DNA of 64,000 nt from a virus: positions 1 to 64,000 of the IMG/VR virus record IMGVR_UViG_3300032322_002561; one strand, given 5' to 3'. Position 1 is the stretch's first letter, and each line of letters begins with the position of its first letter. Position numbers and translations under genes: made by a program. The notes beneath the pieces are model-generated. The model was not told where the DNA came from, made no database searches, and saw nothing but the letters and a program-made list of their open reading frames with translations. Shown here in pieces: positions 1 to 7,987 of this stretch.

Positions 1-359
1 TCTAATACACGTCTTGAGAATTGTTCGCGAGCTTCTATGTAACTACATTCAGCCTTGGACCTACAGTAGTATAATATTTCGCGAGTGAAGTTGCCTGCGC
101 CTAAGCGTTCTACGTCTTGGTTTAGTTCTGTGTTGCTGCCGTAGTATGTCTGCCAGTCTGATTCGATTTTGCCACGTATTCGTTTGCGTTTCTTGTTGCC
201 ATTCTTGAGTTTTACTGTCTTGTATGTTGTTCTACTAAATTTTGCTAGTTTTTTTCCAATATACTTCCTGCCGGTCAAGTTATTTGTGATCAAATAAACA
301 AAACCAACACAATCTTCGGGCAGGGTATCAACTGTTTTGCTTTCGAATAGCCATGACAT
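1..359 (-). CDS. GIY-YIG family endonuclease (Seg-like), 3' end cut by window edge
   Basis: I translated this minus-strand gene directly. It starts MSWLFESKTVDTLPED and runs open through base 1, so only about 119 residues are visible and the C-terminus is missing. Residues 19-36 carry the GIY-YIG signature in the form GFVYLITNNLTGRKYIGKK, followed by a Lys/Arg-rich stretch, a DWQTYYGS segment and a helix containing AECSYIEAREQ, which supplies the usual conserved Glu context. This is the nuclease domain of phage Seg-type homing endonucleases, which make double-strand breaks that favour spread of their own gene. Such genes are common freestanding elements in T4-like phages. It follows the radical SAM gene upstream by 12 bases on the same strand. 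Because the C-terminal DNA-binding part lies outside the window, target type and integrity cannot be judged. Confidence 0.8.
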   Translation of the reverse strand, partial: MSWLFESKTVDTLPEDCVGFVYLITNNLTGRKYIGKKLAKFSRTTYKTVKLKNGNKKRKRIRGKIESDWQTYYGSNTELNQDVERLGAGNFTREILYYCRSKAECSYIEAREQFSRRVL

Positions 360-371
360 TTGTATTCATAG

Positions 372-1472
372 TTAGTTGGTTTCCCAGCCCACTGCGTAAT
401 TTTCGTCTACTACCTTGCTTGAACATTTTTGTCTACACTCTACCCAGGTCTTGTCGCTGTTGCGAAATCCTTGACTGCACAGATTCCAAAGTGGATCGGC
501 AATGATTTCCTCAAAACTGCGATTATTCAAATTCATTTTGTCACGGTGTTGAGCAAAAAAACTATGCTCCCAGGCAATGGTTTTGTTTCCTTCGCTGAGA
601 GTATGATATGGAAAACTCAACCAACTGCAGGGGAAAACCACGCCTTCGGCATTGACATATATGCCGCGGTTGCCAATTTCACATAAGGGAATTATGGGCG
701 ACTCGGCATATTTGTGCGATATTTCTATGTATTTTTGTCGATTGTGTGTTAGATATTCTAAGATGTTTTGTGTACGCCCGCTTAGATTCACAGTGTGTCG
801 CTCATATCTATGACTGGCACTAATCCACTCAGACCTTGGTTGCAGGCTATCTTGCGCACCGCCATAGCCGCCATATTTGTTGCCAAACTTGGTGCTTTTG
901 GTAATTTGTAATCCGTCCATGCCCAGGGCCTGTGCCTGCGCAGTGATGCGAGCTATGTGATCCTGATTGAAACTGAACATTATCATGGCCCAGTTCATGA
1001 ACACTGCCTTGTTGACTTGTCGCACAGTGGTAATGCCAGTCATGATACTGTCAAAATCGCTATTGACTCTGTAAAGATTGTTGGTGGCATTGTCGTAGCC
1101 ATCAATGCTGAAATTTATGGTATCCCGATCATTCAGCACCGAGGCCAATTCAGCCCACCACTCGGCCTTTTTGTAACTGCCATTGGTTATGGTAAAGATA
1201 TGAATTTTGGGATTAATAGACTTGATGTACCTACAGATGTCTATGTATTCTTTGCAGTAGATGGGATCGCCCACGTCACCACACATGGTGACTCGACGCA
1301 CTTCGGTCTGTAACCGCTCGGGTGTAAAAAATTTTTTCACAAAATCCAAGGTCATATTTTTGTTCAACCAAGGAGTATCCGGGTGTTCAGTTCTTGGACA
1401 CCGCGGACACCGTACTGCACAGACCGCACTGGGTTCCAGATGCCAGTGATAAAATTGCCAGTTTATAGCCAT
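372..1472 (-). CDS. Radical SAM protein with C-terminal SPASM-like Cys cluster
   Basis: A 366-aa radical SAM enzyme. The CX3CX2C motif (C18, C22, C25, in AVCAVRCPRCPR) that binds the catalytic [4Fe-4S] cluster lies unusually close to the N-terminus. A TMCGDVGDP segment sits where GGEP normally lies, and FTITNGSY and NFSIDGYD mark later strands of the barrel. The C-terminal third has LCEIGNRGIYVNAEGVVFPCSW and then LCSQG and ECRQKC, a spacing like SPASM auxiliary-cluster domains, which many peptide- or sugar-modifying radical SAM enzymes carry. It overlaps the upstream SDR gene by 10 bases and is presumably co-translated with it. Substrate is unknown. Family assignment is firm; the SPASM call is moderate. 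Confidence 0.85.
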   Translation of the reverse strand: MAINWQFYHWHLEPSAVCAVRCPRCPRTEHPDTPWLNKNMTLDFVKKFFTPERLQTEVRRVTMCGDVGDPIYCKEYIDICRYIKSINPKIHIFTITNGSYKKAEWWAELASVLNDRDTINFSIDGYDNATNNLYRVNSDFDSIMTGITTVRQVNKAVFMNWAMIMFSFNQDHIARITAQAQALGMDGLQITKSTKFGNKYGGYGGAQDSLQPRSEWISASHRYERHTVNLSGRTQNILEYLTHNRQKYIEISHKYAESPIIPLCEIGNRGIYVNAEGVVFPCSWLSFPYHTLSEGNKTIAWEHSFFAQHRDKMNLNNRSFEEIIADPLWNLCSQGFRNSDKTWVECRQKCSSKVVDENYAVGWETN

Positions 1473-1981
1473 AAATCAACTCGTTTAATGGTATAATCCG
1501 CACTGAGTTGCACAATCTTTTCGGCCACTTCTGTTGTGGATAATTTTGGTACATTGTGATGAGCAATCATGTCAGTGTCTATGGGTCCTGGATTAAACAT
1601 CTTTATGTCACACTTTGCTGTTGGCCACATGCCATCACACATGCCTTGCAGTATCTGTTTGTGTGTGCGATAGTGCCAGTATTCGCGGTCTTTGTTGATT
1701 TCTATACGTGGTTGTGTGATAGCTTTGCTGCCAATGTTTACAATGCATTTTGTCTGGTCCTGTTGCCAGCAATCAAAAAAATATTCTAACACTGCACACT
1801 GACCCCAACCATCATAGGCACAATTATACACACGATCAAAATCCTTGAACTCATAGCCCCACTGCGCAACGGCAAGTATGTTGTGACCGGTTGATCTCGA
1901 CACACAAACCACATGGTCCAATGCGTGAACATGGGACAAAGCCTGCGCTAACCCTTTTGTGCCAGTGATCAAAATCTTCAT
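1463..1981 (-). CDS. Short-chain dehydrogenase/reductase-like protein
   Basis: A 172-aa Rossmann-type protein. It begins MKILITGTKGLAQAL, a TGxxxGxG-like dinucleotide-binding loop in reduced form. It later has NIGSKA in the position of the catalytic Ser strand, a Y-x3-K-like YRTHK and the NPGPIDTDM segment typical of SDR proteins after the active site. At 172 residues it is well short of the usual 230-260 aa, so it is a compact or reduced member. Its start overlaps the stop of the upstream radical SAM gene by one base (TGATG), and its end overlaps the next radical SAM gene, which implies translational coupling. It probably carries out an NAD(P)-dependent oxidation or reduction in the same pathway as the two radical SAM enzymes; that link is inference from context. 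Confidence 0.7.
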   Translation of the reverse strand: MKILITGTKGLAQALSHVHALDHVVCVSRSTGHNILAVAQWGYEFKDFDRVYNCAYDGWGQCAVLEYFFDCWQQDQTKCIVNIGSKAITQPRIEINKDREYWHYRTHKQILQGMCDGMWPTAKCDIKMFNPGPIDTDMIAHHNVPKLSTTEVAEKIVQLSADYTIKRVDLWL

Positions 1982-3498
1982 CAGTGGTCACCTAACTCTT
2001 CTATTTTTTCACGCGGTGCAGTTTTATTATAGTAGGTATTGCAGATTATTTTCAGTATTTCTAATTCTTCGCGAGCACGAGTAATTGGGTAACCCAACTT
2101 GGCACTGTGCTCTTGAACCTCTAGTCGACGTCGTATGCGCTCTTTGAAAGTAAGTTCAGGATTGTTGAGATTGATCCAGTTACGCCCATAAATCCAATCT
2201 TGGTCATGACCTTCTACAGCCATGATTTTTAAATCTGGCCATTCAGGCACAATGTTCAATTTATCCTGTTGTAACTCCAGTCTACTACCATGATCGAGAC
2301 TGCCGGTGTAGCCCCATCTAATGACCATAATGGTACCAGCCAGCATGTACACCTGATAACGCTCTAGAAATTCCAGCATTTCTTTGTGATCTGCTAGAGT
2401 TTCTGTGGGATAACCAATAAACATCAAAAACACATTGTTTATACCATACTTGGCACACATGCGTATGTGATGATCAAGGTCTTCGTTGTCAAATTCTTTA
2501 CCCATGGCTTCTCTTATTCGCCAACTAGCATGCTCAACACCACATACCAAAACACCAGCGCCGGATTGTGCCATTTTGTCATAGAATCTTTCAGGCATGT
2601 CCTTGCGTTTTCTTATGTTGAATTGACTCAGCCAACTGGGCTTGAATTCGTTATCTTGTTGTTTTAATTCAATCAAACTGTCCAGCAAATTTTCAAATTC
2701 TGGCAAAACTCCGTTAATGACTGAGTCAGTAAATTGTATTACCTGCACATTGTGTGATTGATATTGAGTGTATATTTCCTTGGCTACATCAGATCCACGT
2801 CGGTATCGATACTTGGGCCAACGATGTGGTACATCACAAAATTTGCATTTCCTTACGCATCCTCTGCTGGCTGTGACATAGATGCCCGGATCTCTATGAT
2901 AGATATAGTGTTCAGGTTCAATTTGATCGTACACCGGGTACGGGATAGCGTCAAGATCTGCAATTTGTTCAGTGGGTTCCCAATCTATGCCGGGTCCCGC
3001 TGTCACGCCTTTCAAAAAATGATCAAACACCACTTCGCCGTCACCCGACAACACATGATCAATCAATTGCTTGTTGTAAAGATGCCTGCCAAAAGTGACA
3101 TCGCCATAAGGTGTGGTCAAACCCTGCCCACCACTGACTACTGCGACATCAATCAAAGGTCGCAGTCGTGTGATAAGGATCTCGGCAAATCTTGTGCTGA
3201 ATTTGCTGAATACACTGAGACAAATCAAATCATGTTTGGCGTCTACAATACGATTGATCTGTTGGGATAGCCAGATATCAAAAGATTCTGGCAACATTTG
3301 GTCTTGATCAACTCGCCACTTGCGTTCGCACAGCAACCAGTCGTGTTGATTTAGAGCATGATACAGCGCCAAGTTAAAATCATAAATTTTGTAATTTACT
3401 GAATTTTGTTTCATGACACCGGCCAAGGCCGCTGCGGCTGCAGGAGGTCTTTCAAGCTCTTGACTGGGGCACACTATAAAAGCTACATTTTTATACAT
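1981..3498 (-). CDS. Radical SAM protein with B12-binding-like N-terminal domain
   Basis: A 505-aa protein with the layout of cobalamin-type radical SAM enzymes. An N-terminal Rossmann-like half (residues 1 to about 165) has NVAFIVCPSQELERPP, LICLSVFSKFS, VVSGGQG and SGDGEVVF, the landmarks seen in such proteins. The core CX3CX2C is at C214, C218, C221 within TASRGCVRKCKFCDVP. Later segments include FTDSVINGV and GVEHASWRIREAMGKEF, the strand region that contacts SAM. I do not see the DxHxxG cobalamin-ligand motif, so B12 may be bound without a His ligand or not at all. It starts inside the end of the 199-aa neighbour (8-base overlap). Reaction unknown; related families methylate unactivated carbons or rearrange rings. 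Confidence 0.85.
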   Translation of the reverse strand: MYKNVAFIVCPSQELERPPAAAAALAGVMKQNSVNYKIYDFNLALYHALNQHDWLLCERKWRVDQDQMLPESFDIWLSQQINRIVDAKHDLICLSVFSKFSTRFAEILITRLRPLIDVAVVSGGQGLTTPYGDVTFGRHLYNKQLIDHVLSGDGEVVFDHFLKGVTAGPGIDWEPTEQIADLDAIPYPVYDQIEPEHYIYHRDPGIYVTASRGCVRKCKFCDVPHRWPKYRYRRGSDVAKEIYTQYQSHNVQVIQFTDSVINGVLPEFENLLDSLIELKQQDNEFKPSWLSQFNIRKRKDMPERFYDKMAQSGAGVLVCGVEHASWRIREAMGKEFDNEDLDHHIRMCAKYGINNVFLMFIGYPTETLADHKEMLEFLERYQVYMLAGTIMVIRWGYTGSLDHGSRLELQQDKLNIVPEWPDLKIMAVEGHDQDWIYGRNWINLNNPELTFKERIRRRLEVQEHSAKLGYPITRAREELEILKIICNTYYNKTAPREKIEELGDH

Positions 3499-4090
3499 TG
3501 ATTATTTGTTTTATTTCGTCTATTAGGTCTTGATGACTGTCCAAACTGCCTATGTAGGCTTCGTCTCGATAGTCATCTTTGCCCTGATGTGTTTTTACAT
3601 GCACGAAGCGTCGCTGTTGCCGGTACCACCACCAAAAGTTTTTCTTAGAAGGCAGTGTGGCAAAATAAAAATTTCCTGGAAAATGCCAGATCAACTGACT
3701 TTGAAGTTGTGTGGGTGCATTGGGTTGCTGCTGTATAAAACCTGGAAAATAGTCAGGTCTATAGTGCCCTTCGGACAGCATCCACGAACTCATCAGGATA
3801 TCGTTGACGTGCATTGTAGTTATCTCAAGACTTTGATCTGACGTGATATGGCCGTTGTTATCAACCACAGTGTGGTGTTGACTTTTGTTGTAGTAGTGAA
3901 TTATAAGTTGATTTTGTTCCTGTGCAAGATCTAGAGTGAATCTGCACCGCGGATTGGTATTGGTTATTTTTTGATCCAATACAAGTTGATCATTTTCATA
4001 TATTTTTATCGCCGGCCACTCTACGCTGAATTGGGGACAAAAAGTCAAGCACACTTCAAGTGGACTGTCTATATTGACATGTTTGATCAT
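3491..4090 (-). CDS. Uncharacterised protein, beta-rich, Trp/His-containing
   Basis: A 199-aa protein I do not recognise. The first 80 residues look like a beta-sandwich (alternating hydrophobic strands such as LEVCLTFCPQF, AIKIYENDQLVL and QLIIHYYNKS). A middle part has MSSWMLSEGHYRPDYFPGF, and an aromatic stretch NFWWWYRQQRRFVHVKTHQ leads to an acidic helical end. No signal peptide or membrane segment is visible. Its start overlaps the stop of gp46 by four bases (ATGA), so it is translated from the same message. The N-terminal sandwich followed by aromatic residues would suit a carbohydrate- or protein-binding role, but this is speculation. Confidence 0.6.
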   Translation of the reverse strand: MIKHVNIDSPLEVCLTFCPQFSVEWPAIKIYENDQLVLDQKITNTNPRCRFTLDLAQEQNQLIIHYYNKSQHHTVVDNNGHITSDQSLEITTMHVNDILMSSWMLSEGHYRPDYFPGFIQQQPNAPTQLQSQLIWHFPGNFYFATLPSKKNFWWWYRQQRRFVHVKTHQGKDDYRDEAYIGSLDSHQDLIDEIKQIINV

Positions 4091-5850
4091 GATATATCAA
4101 TGTCAGTATTGTAACTGGTAAAACCGCCTTCTTTGATGACCTTGAGTATGTTTTCTACACGACCACTTAACTCGTCTCGGTGGCTGACCAGCCAAATTGA
4201 TTTGTGCCGTTCGCGACTCATGTGTTTGAGCAAGGCCAAGCTATTCTCTACACCCTGTGTGTCCAAGCCCGAGTCAATCATTTCGTCTATGAACAACACA
4301 TTGATGGGCTGGTACAAACTTTCAAACACATCGCGGAAAGCCCACGACATAGAAAGAATCAACCTGTTGCGTTCGCCACGACTTAAATTGTCAAAATCCA
4401 GTTCACGTCCTAGCTCTTCAATGCTGACAGTGAGATCGTTTTGGAACACCACAGTGTGCGGCAGGCCAATACGATCCAAGTAATGCGTGAGTCTGGCATT
4501 GAGATAACTCAGGTTCTGTTCAATGATCTTCTTGCGCACAAAGCTATCTTTGCTGGTCAACAGTTTGAGCAAAAACTCTTGATGTTCCTGTAATTTTGTG
4601 AGTTCATTGAGCGTGTCATAGCTCACAGTCTGCAGGGCCTGCCCTTGCATGTCCGCTATCTGCTCACCATAAGGATCTGTTTCGGCCTGCTTGTCTGTCA
4701 ACTGGTTTTCCAAGACCGCTAAACTGCTACGATGATGTATGGCATCCTCTTCCTTGTCATAGAACATAGACGGTGGTTTACCTAACGTGCCCAAGGAGGC
4801 GTGGGCAGTCTCAAGTTCTGAAAGGAGCTGTGCATGTTCCTGGCACGCTTCTCGCGCTCTTGCCAGATCAGTCTGTTTACCTTCCAAGACCTGTTGGTGC
4901 TTACTGTCGTGGAAAGCCTGCCCGCAGGTGTGACATGTGTGACTTTCAAGAGTCGCAATCTCCTTGCCAAGCTTCTCAATGCTTTTGTTCTCGCGATCTT
5001 TATCAAGCTTCGTGCGGGAGATCTGTCCAGCCAGGTCGTTAAGATCCTTGCGCTTCTGATCCCATACTTTGTGTGCCTTGTGGGCCTTGACCTCGGCTTC
5101 AATGTCGATCTTCTTGAGCTCTTCGAGCGCGGTCGTGAGTTTTTCAATCTCTTCTTCATGTTTGGTGGTCCATAGTTGTTGCCGCCTACGCAAGGCTTCG
5201 ATCTGTTCTTCTATGCGCTTGTTGGCTTCTTGCACAGCACGTATGCGGAATTCTTCTTGCTGTATGCTTTCTTTGGTCAGTCTGTTTTGTTCTTTGATGG
5301 CATCTGCACGCTCACTGAGCAAGGTTATGCCTAGCAGTTGTTCAATGATGGTTCTTTGATCATTGGCTTTGAGGCTCAAGAAAGGCTCAGTATACGTGTT
5401 CAAGGCCAAGATGTGTTTGAACATGTCATGACTGAGACCCAGAACATGTTCGATGGCATCCTGTGTTTCACGACTGTCGCCCTGTGCTTCATCGGTAATG
5501 GCTTGTTCTTCATTGTTGACATAGAACTTGAGGACGTTGGGTTTACGACCACGCTCGATCTTATATTCCTTGCCGGCCACCAAAAAATCCAAACTGACCA
5601 ACATGTTCTTGCCGTTGGTCTTGTTGACCAGATTGTCTTTGCGAATGTTGCTGAGAGCCTGACCGTACAAGGCATAGCTGAGAGCGTTGATGATTGTGGT
5701 CTTGCCTGTGCCGTTTCTGCTACCGTCGCCACCCAGGTCCAGATTTTCTCCTAGGACCAAGGTTAGATCTCTACGATCAAAGTCTACGGCCTGGGTGTTG
5801 TTGCCCACACTCATGAAGTTTTTAACTGTAAGATTTTTTATCTGTATCAT
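4087..5850 (-). CDS. 46: gp46-like recombination endonuclease subunit (SbcC/Rad50 family)
   Basis: A 587-aa SMC-type ATPase. With gp47 it forms the complex that resects DNA ends for recombination-dependent replication and host DNA degradation. Residues 34-51 hold the Walker A loop in the extended form GENLDLGGDGSRNGTGKT. Long coiled-coil arms flank a zinc hook CHTCG near residues 304-308. The signature LSRGERNRLILSMSW (around 490) and the Walker B INVLFIDEMIDSGLD (around 520) follow, then a VSHRDEL switch. Length is close to T4 gp46 (560 aa). Unlike most T4-like phages, it is separated from gp47 by two glycosyltransferase-like half genes. No clear Shine-Dalgarno sequence precedes the ATG. Confidence 0.95.
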   Translation of the reverse strand: MIQIKNLTVKNFMSVGNNTQAVDFDRRDLTLVLGENLDLGGDGSRNGTGKTTIINALSYALYGQALSNIRKDNLVNKTNGKNMLVSLDFLVAGKEYKIERGRKPNVLKFYVNNEEQAITDEAQGDSRETQDAIEHVLGLSHDMFKHILALNTYTEPFLSLKANDQRTIIEQLLGITLLSERADAIKEQNRLTKESIQQEEFRIRAVQEANKRIEEQIEALRRRQQLWTTKHEEEIEKLTTALEELKKIDIEAEVKAHKAHKVWDQKRKDLNDLAGQISRTKLDKDRENKSIEKLGKEIATLESHTCHTCGQAFHDSKHQQVLEGKQTDLARAREACQEHAQLLSELETAHASLGTLGKPPSMFYDKEEDAIHHRSSLAVLENQLTDKQAETDPYGEQIADMQGQALQTVSYDTLNELTKLQEHQEFLLKLLTSKDSFVRKKIIEQNLSYLNARLTHYLDRIGLPHTVVFQNDLTVSIEELGRELDFDNLSRGERNRLILSMSWAFRDVFESLYQPINVLFIDEMIDSGLDTQGVENSLALLKHMSRERHKSIWLVSHRDELSGRVENILKVIKEGGFTSYNTDIDIS

Positions 5851-5857
5851 TAGTTAT

Positions 5858-5886
5858 AATATAACAAAAACAGCCAACAAAGTCAA
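5858..5886 (-). promoter_or_regulatory. Possible sigma70-type promoter upstream of gp46
   Basis: On the minus strand, TTGACT at 5886-5881 is followed after 17 bases by TATATT at 5863-5858, a fair match to a host sigma70 promoter. The -35 box overlaps the stop of the preceding gene. The predicted start of transcription falls almost on the gp46 ATG, so the message would be nearly leaderless. This weakens the call. Confidence 0.35.
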
Positions 5887-6413
5887 TTACTGAGTTTTTC
5901 TGACAGCAAAGCCAGCTCTCTACGTTTGAGATCAATCAAATTATGGTAGTTGTGTTCTAGTCGGTTCTGATTCAAACGCATATATTGTTGTATCTCCACC
6001 AGTGGAAGACTACAAAAATCTCTGATGGTTTTAGATACTGCCAAAAATCTTGATTCGCTATCGACAATAGAATCGTAGGTTTCGTCGATGAGATCTGACC
6101 AAGTCTCAAACCCTTTGCGTTTTAAAAGATCCAAGGTGTTTGGGGCACCCACTATAATAAACATACGTTTGCAGGATATTGGACGCAGGGTTTTTTCGCT
6201 GATATAAGGGTACGGATAGTCAAACACAGTCTCAACCACAATATCAAGTGCAATGTATTGATAAAAATTGGCCTGGAATCTGGTTTGATTAGCTTGACCA
6301 GCCACAATGTGAGAAGAAATAGATTGCTTGGGAGGAGTACAATCAATCGATGATCCGTAAACAAACTTATCGTTGCACCTAGAGTCTGACGGAGAAACAG
6401 TGATGATGTACAT
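5883..6413 (-). CDS. C-terminal half of a split glycosyltransferase-like (TEK-motif) protein
   Basis: A 176-aa product that matches only the C-terminal half of the 350-400-aa TEK-motif family present five more times in this window. Residues about 55-115 carry the family core: VVETVFDYPYPYISEKTLRP, then MFIIVGAPNTLDLLKRKGFETW and LIDETYD. The E....EK pattern resembles the donor-binding region of GT10 fucosyltransferases and related GT-B enzymes. The ATG overlaps the stop of the upstream half by one base (TAATG), so the two halves are translationally coupled and could assemble as a two-chain enzyme. A recent frameshift in a once single gene is the alternative. Glycosyltransferase function is inference from motif similarity. 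Confidence 0.65.
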   Translation of the reverse strand: MYIITVSPSDSRCNDKFVYGSSIDCTPPKQSISSHIVAGQANQTRFQANFYQYIALDIVVETVFDYPYPYISEKTLRPISCKRMFIIVGAPNTLDLLKRKGFETWSDLIDETYDSIVDSESRFLAVSKTIRDFCSLPLVEIQQYMRLNQNRLEHNYHNLIDLKRRELALLSEKLSN

Positions 6414-6955
6414 TATATTTTAATGGTCATTGCTATATGCGTGGTAATCAAATCTTTGACAGCATTATATACAGCATAGCGATGGCTACGACGCGATCCT
6501 GCCATCATGCATATTGCATGCGTGTCAATGCTGTCAATATTGACTTCCACGCTGTTATATTCTTTAGAACTGTAGTTGCCTGGATTGATAAAAGTTTCTA
6601 TCACTGTGGGCCGATCATTTGGGTGTGATCGACTTAATAACTGATCTATTTCTTGACCTATGCCAAAGTGATTGGTGTAGAATAACATAGTGTATAGCGG
6701 AAGATTCAAAGAACACCATACAGTAAAAAGATTATTGAGATTTATACCATGACCATGCCAGTAAAAATCAGTATCAAACTGCACTATTACATATCTGTCA
6801 TTGGAGGCATAGTGTTCTTTTTTTGTAGCGGACAATCGCGAAATTAGCGATTCAATTTTACCACAGTCAAAACTTTTAGTTCCAATAATGTCTATTAAGT
6901 TGTAATGTTTTTCTAGTACTTTTTTAAAATCTTTATCCAGCAACGGTTCAACCAT
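6413..6955 (-). CDS. N-terminal half of a split glycosyltransferase-like protein
   Basis: A 180-aa protein with no obvious family on its own. Its last third (HAICMMAGSRRSHRYAVYNA) lines up with the FLMLNGRLRPHRKALIDALR segment in the middle of the 370-aa TEK protein encoded at 47473-48585, and its length equals the N-terminal half of that protein. Together with the downstream 176-aa product it makes a full-length equivalent of about 356 aa. The stop TAA shares one base with the next ATG. It begins one base after the end of gp47, so the pair is inserted between the two recombination nuclease genes. Functional assignment depends on the paralogue comparison. Confidence 0.6.
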   Translation of the reverse strand: MVEPLLDKDFKKVLEKHYNLIDIIGTKSFDCGKIESLISRLSATKKEHYASNDRYVIVQFDTDFYWHGHGINLNNLFTVWCSLNLPLYTMLFYTNHFGIGQEIDQLLSRSHPNDRPTVIETFINPGNYSSKEYNSVEVNIDSIDTHAICMMAGSRRSHRYAVYNAVKDLITTHIAMTIKI

Positions 6956-6956
6956 G

Positions 6957-7970
6957 TCACAATCCCTGATATATTTTTAACAAAAGTTTTGGATCGTAGA
7001 ATTCACTTTCAATATTGGTGAGCTGATCAGTAACAATTTGATCCACACTTTCAAATTTTACTTCGCCTGGGGCCATGTCAGTATCTACATCGGTCTTTTT
7101 TACAGGAATTAGGGCCATTTCTCTCAATGCATAATCTTTGATAAAAGTGTCTTTGATAAAACCGGCTTCTTCGTAGCTGATATCAATGTCCAGTTGCACA
7201 CGTACATGCATGTTAGGTGCCAGCAAGGTGGGCGCATTGTCAATAACTTCACTAAGTTTGAGCACACGATACAGGGGTTGGCCTGGCCACGCATGATATT
7301 CAGGAGCACCGCCCCATTCCAGGATCATCATGCCACGTGCGGCATCGCCTGCATCAGCATAGTTGTGTGGGAAACAGTTGCCTATATAGTGGATGTTCTT
7401 TTTCTGCTGACGCAAGTGGAAATGTCCTGAAAACACCTTGTCGAACTGACCAAAGTGATCCATTTGAATCTCTCCATGATCGGGCATTTCCACCATGGCG
7501 TTCATCTTGAAATGCGGCAGTTCAAAGTGCCCAAACATGTACTGACCTCGGAGTTTGGGTATGCGTTTGTGATCATCTCCGACCAGCCATGGAGCAATTA
7601 CCACATCACCATCTTGGAACCAGTCATTGACGATCTGGATGTTGGGTATGTGTCGCGCCCACTCTGTGCTGTAGATATCACGTTTGTCACGATAGTACAA
7701 GTCGTGATTGCCCGGAATAAAGTAAAAGCGATCAAAAGCCGCACTCAATTTCTCCAAACTACGCAGACTGTACTGCAAGGTCTGCATGTTGATTGCGGCA
7801 CGCTGGTGGCTCCAGTCTCCTAGGAACATGCCGGTTTCACACCCATTTGCTTTTGCAGTGGCAATAAACCAATCAATAAAATCACTACAATCTTGATTGT
7901 GTTGTAGGCTGTTTGACTTTAGGCCAAAGTGTATGTCCGTGCAGACTGCTACTTTTTTAAATAAACTCAT
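6957..7970 (-). CDS. 47: gp47-like recombination endonuclease subunit (SbcD/Mre11 family)
   Basis: A 337-aa metallophosphoesterase, the nuclease partner of gp46 in end resection and recombination-dependent replication. All Mre11-type metal-binding motifs are visible: TDIHFG (D12, H14), GDWSH (D52), GNHDLYY (N88, H89), GHFELPH (H148) and GHFHLRQ (H183, H185). Length matches T4 gp47 (339 aa). It starts 12 bases after the stop of gp55, and a 14-base palindrome lies across that junction. Co-transcription with gp46 is likely although two glycosyltransferase-like half genes lie between them. Confidence 0.95.
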   Translation of the reverse strand: MSLFKKVAVCTDIHFGLKSNSLQHNQDCSDFIDWFIATAKANGCETGMFLGDWSHQRAAINMQTLQYSLRSLEKLSAAFDRFYFIPGNHDLYYRDKRDIYSTEWARHIPNIQIVNDWFQDGDVVIAPWLVGDDHKRIPKLRGQYMFGHFELPHFKMNAMVEMPDHGEIQMDHFGQFDKVFSGHFHLRQQKKNIHYIGNCFPHNYADAGDAARGMMILEWGGAPEYHAWPGQPLYRVLKLSEVIDNAPTLLAPNMHVRVQLDIDISYEEAGFIKDTFIKDYALREMALIPVKKTDVDTDMAPGEVKFESVDQIVTDQLTNIESEFYDPKLLLKIYQGL

Positions 7971-7973
7971 TGA

Positions 7974-7987
7974 ACTAGTATACTAGT
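7974..7987. repeat. 14-base perfect palindrome between gp55 and gp47
   Basis: The sequence ACTAGTATACTAGT is a perfect palindrome. It covers the gp55 stop codon and ends three bases before the gp47 start codon. It could form a small hairpin in the message near the gp47 start or serve as a protein site; chance is also possible. Confidence 0.5.

Noticed and set aside
2758-3270. A 170-aa plus-strand open frame opposite the B12-type radical SAM gene
   Set aside because: It covers the coding sequence of the catalytic Cys region on the other strand and shows no family signal.
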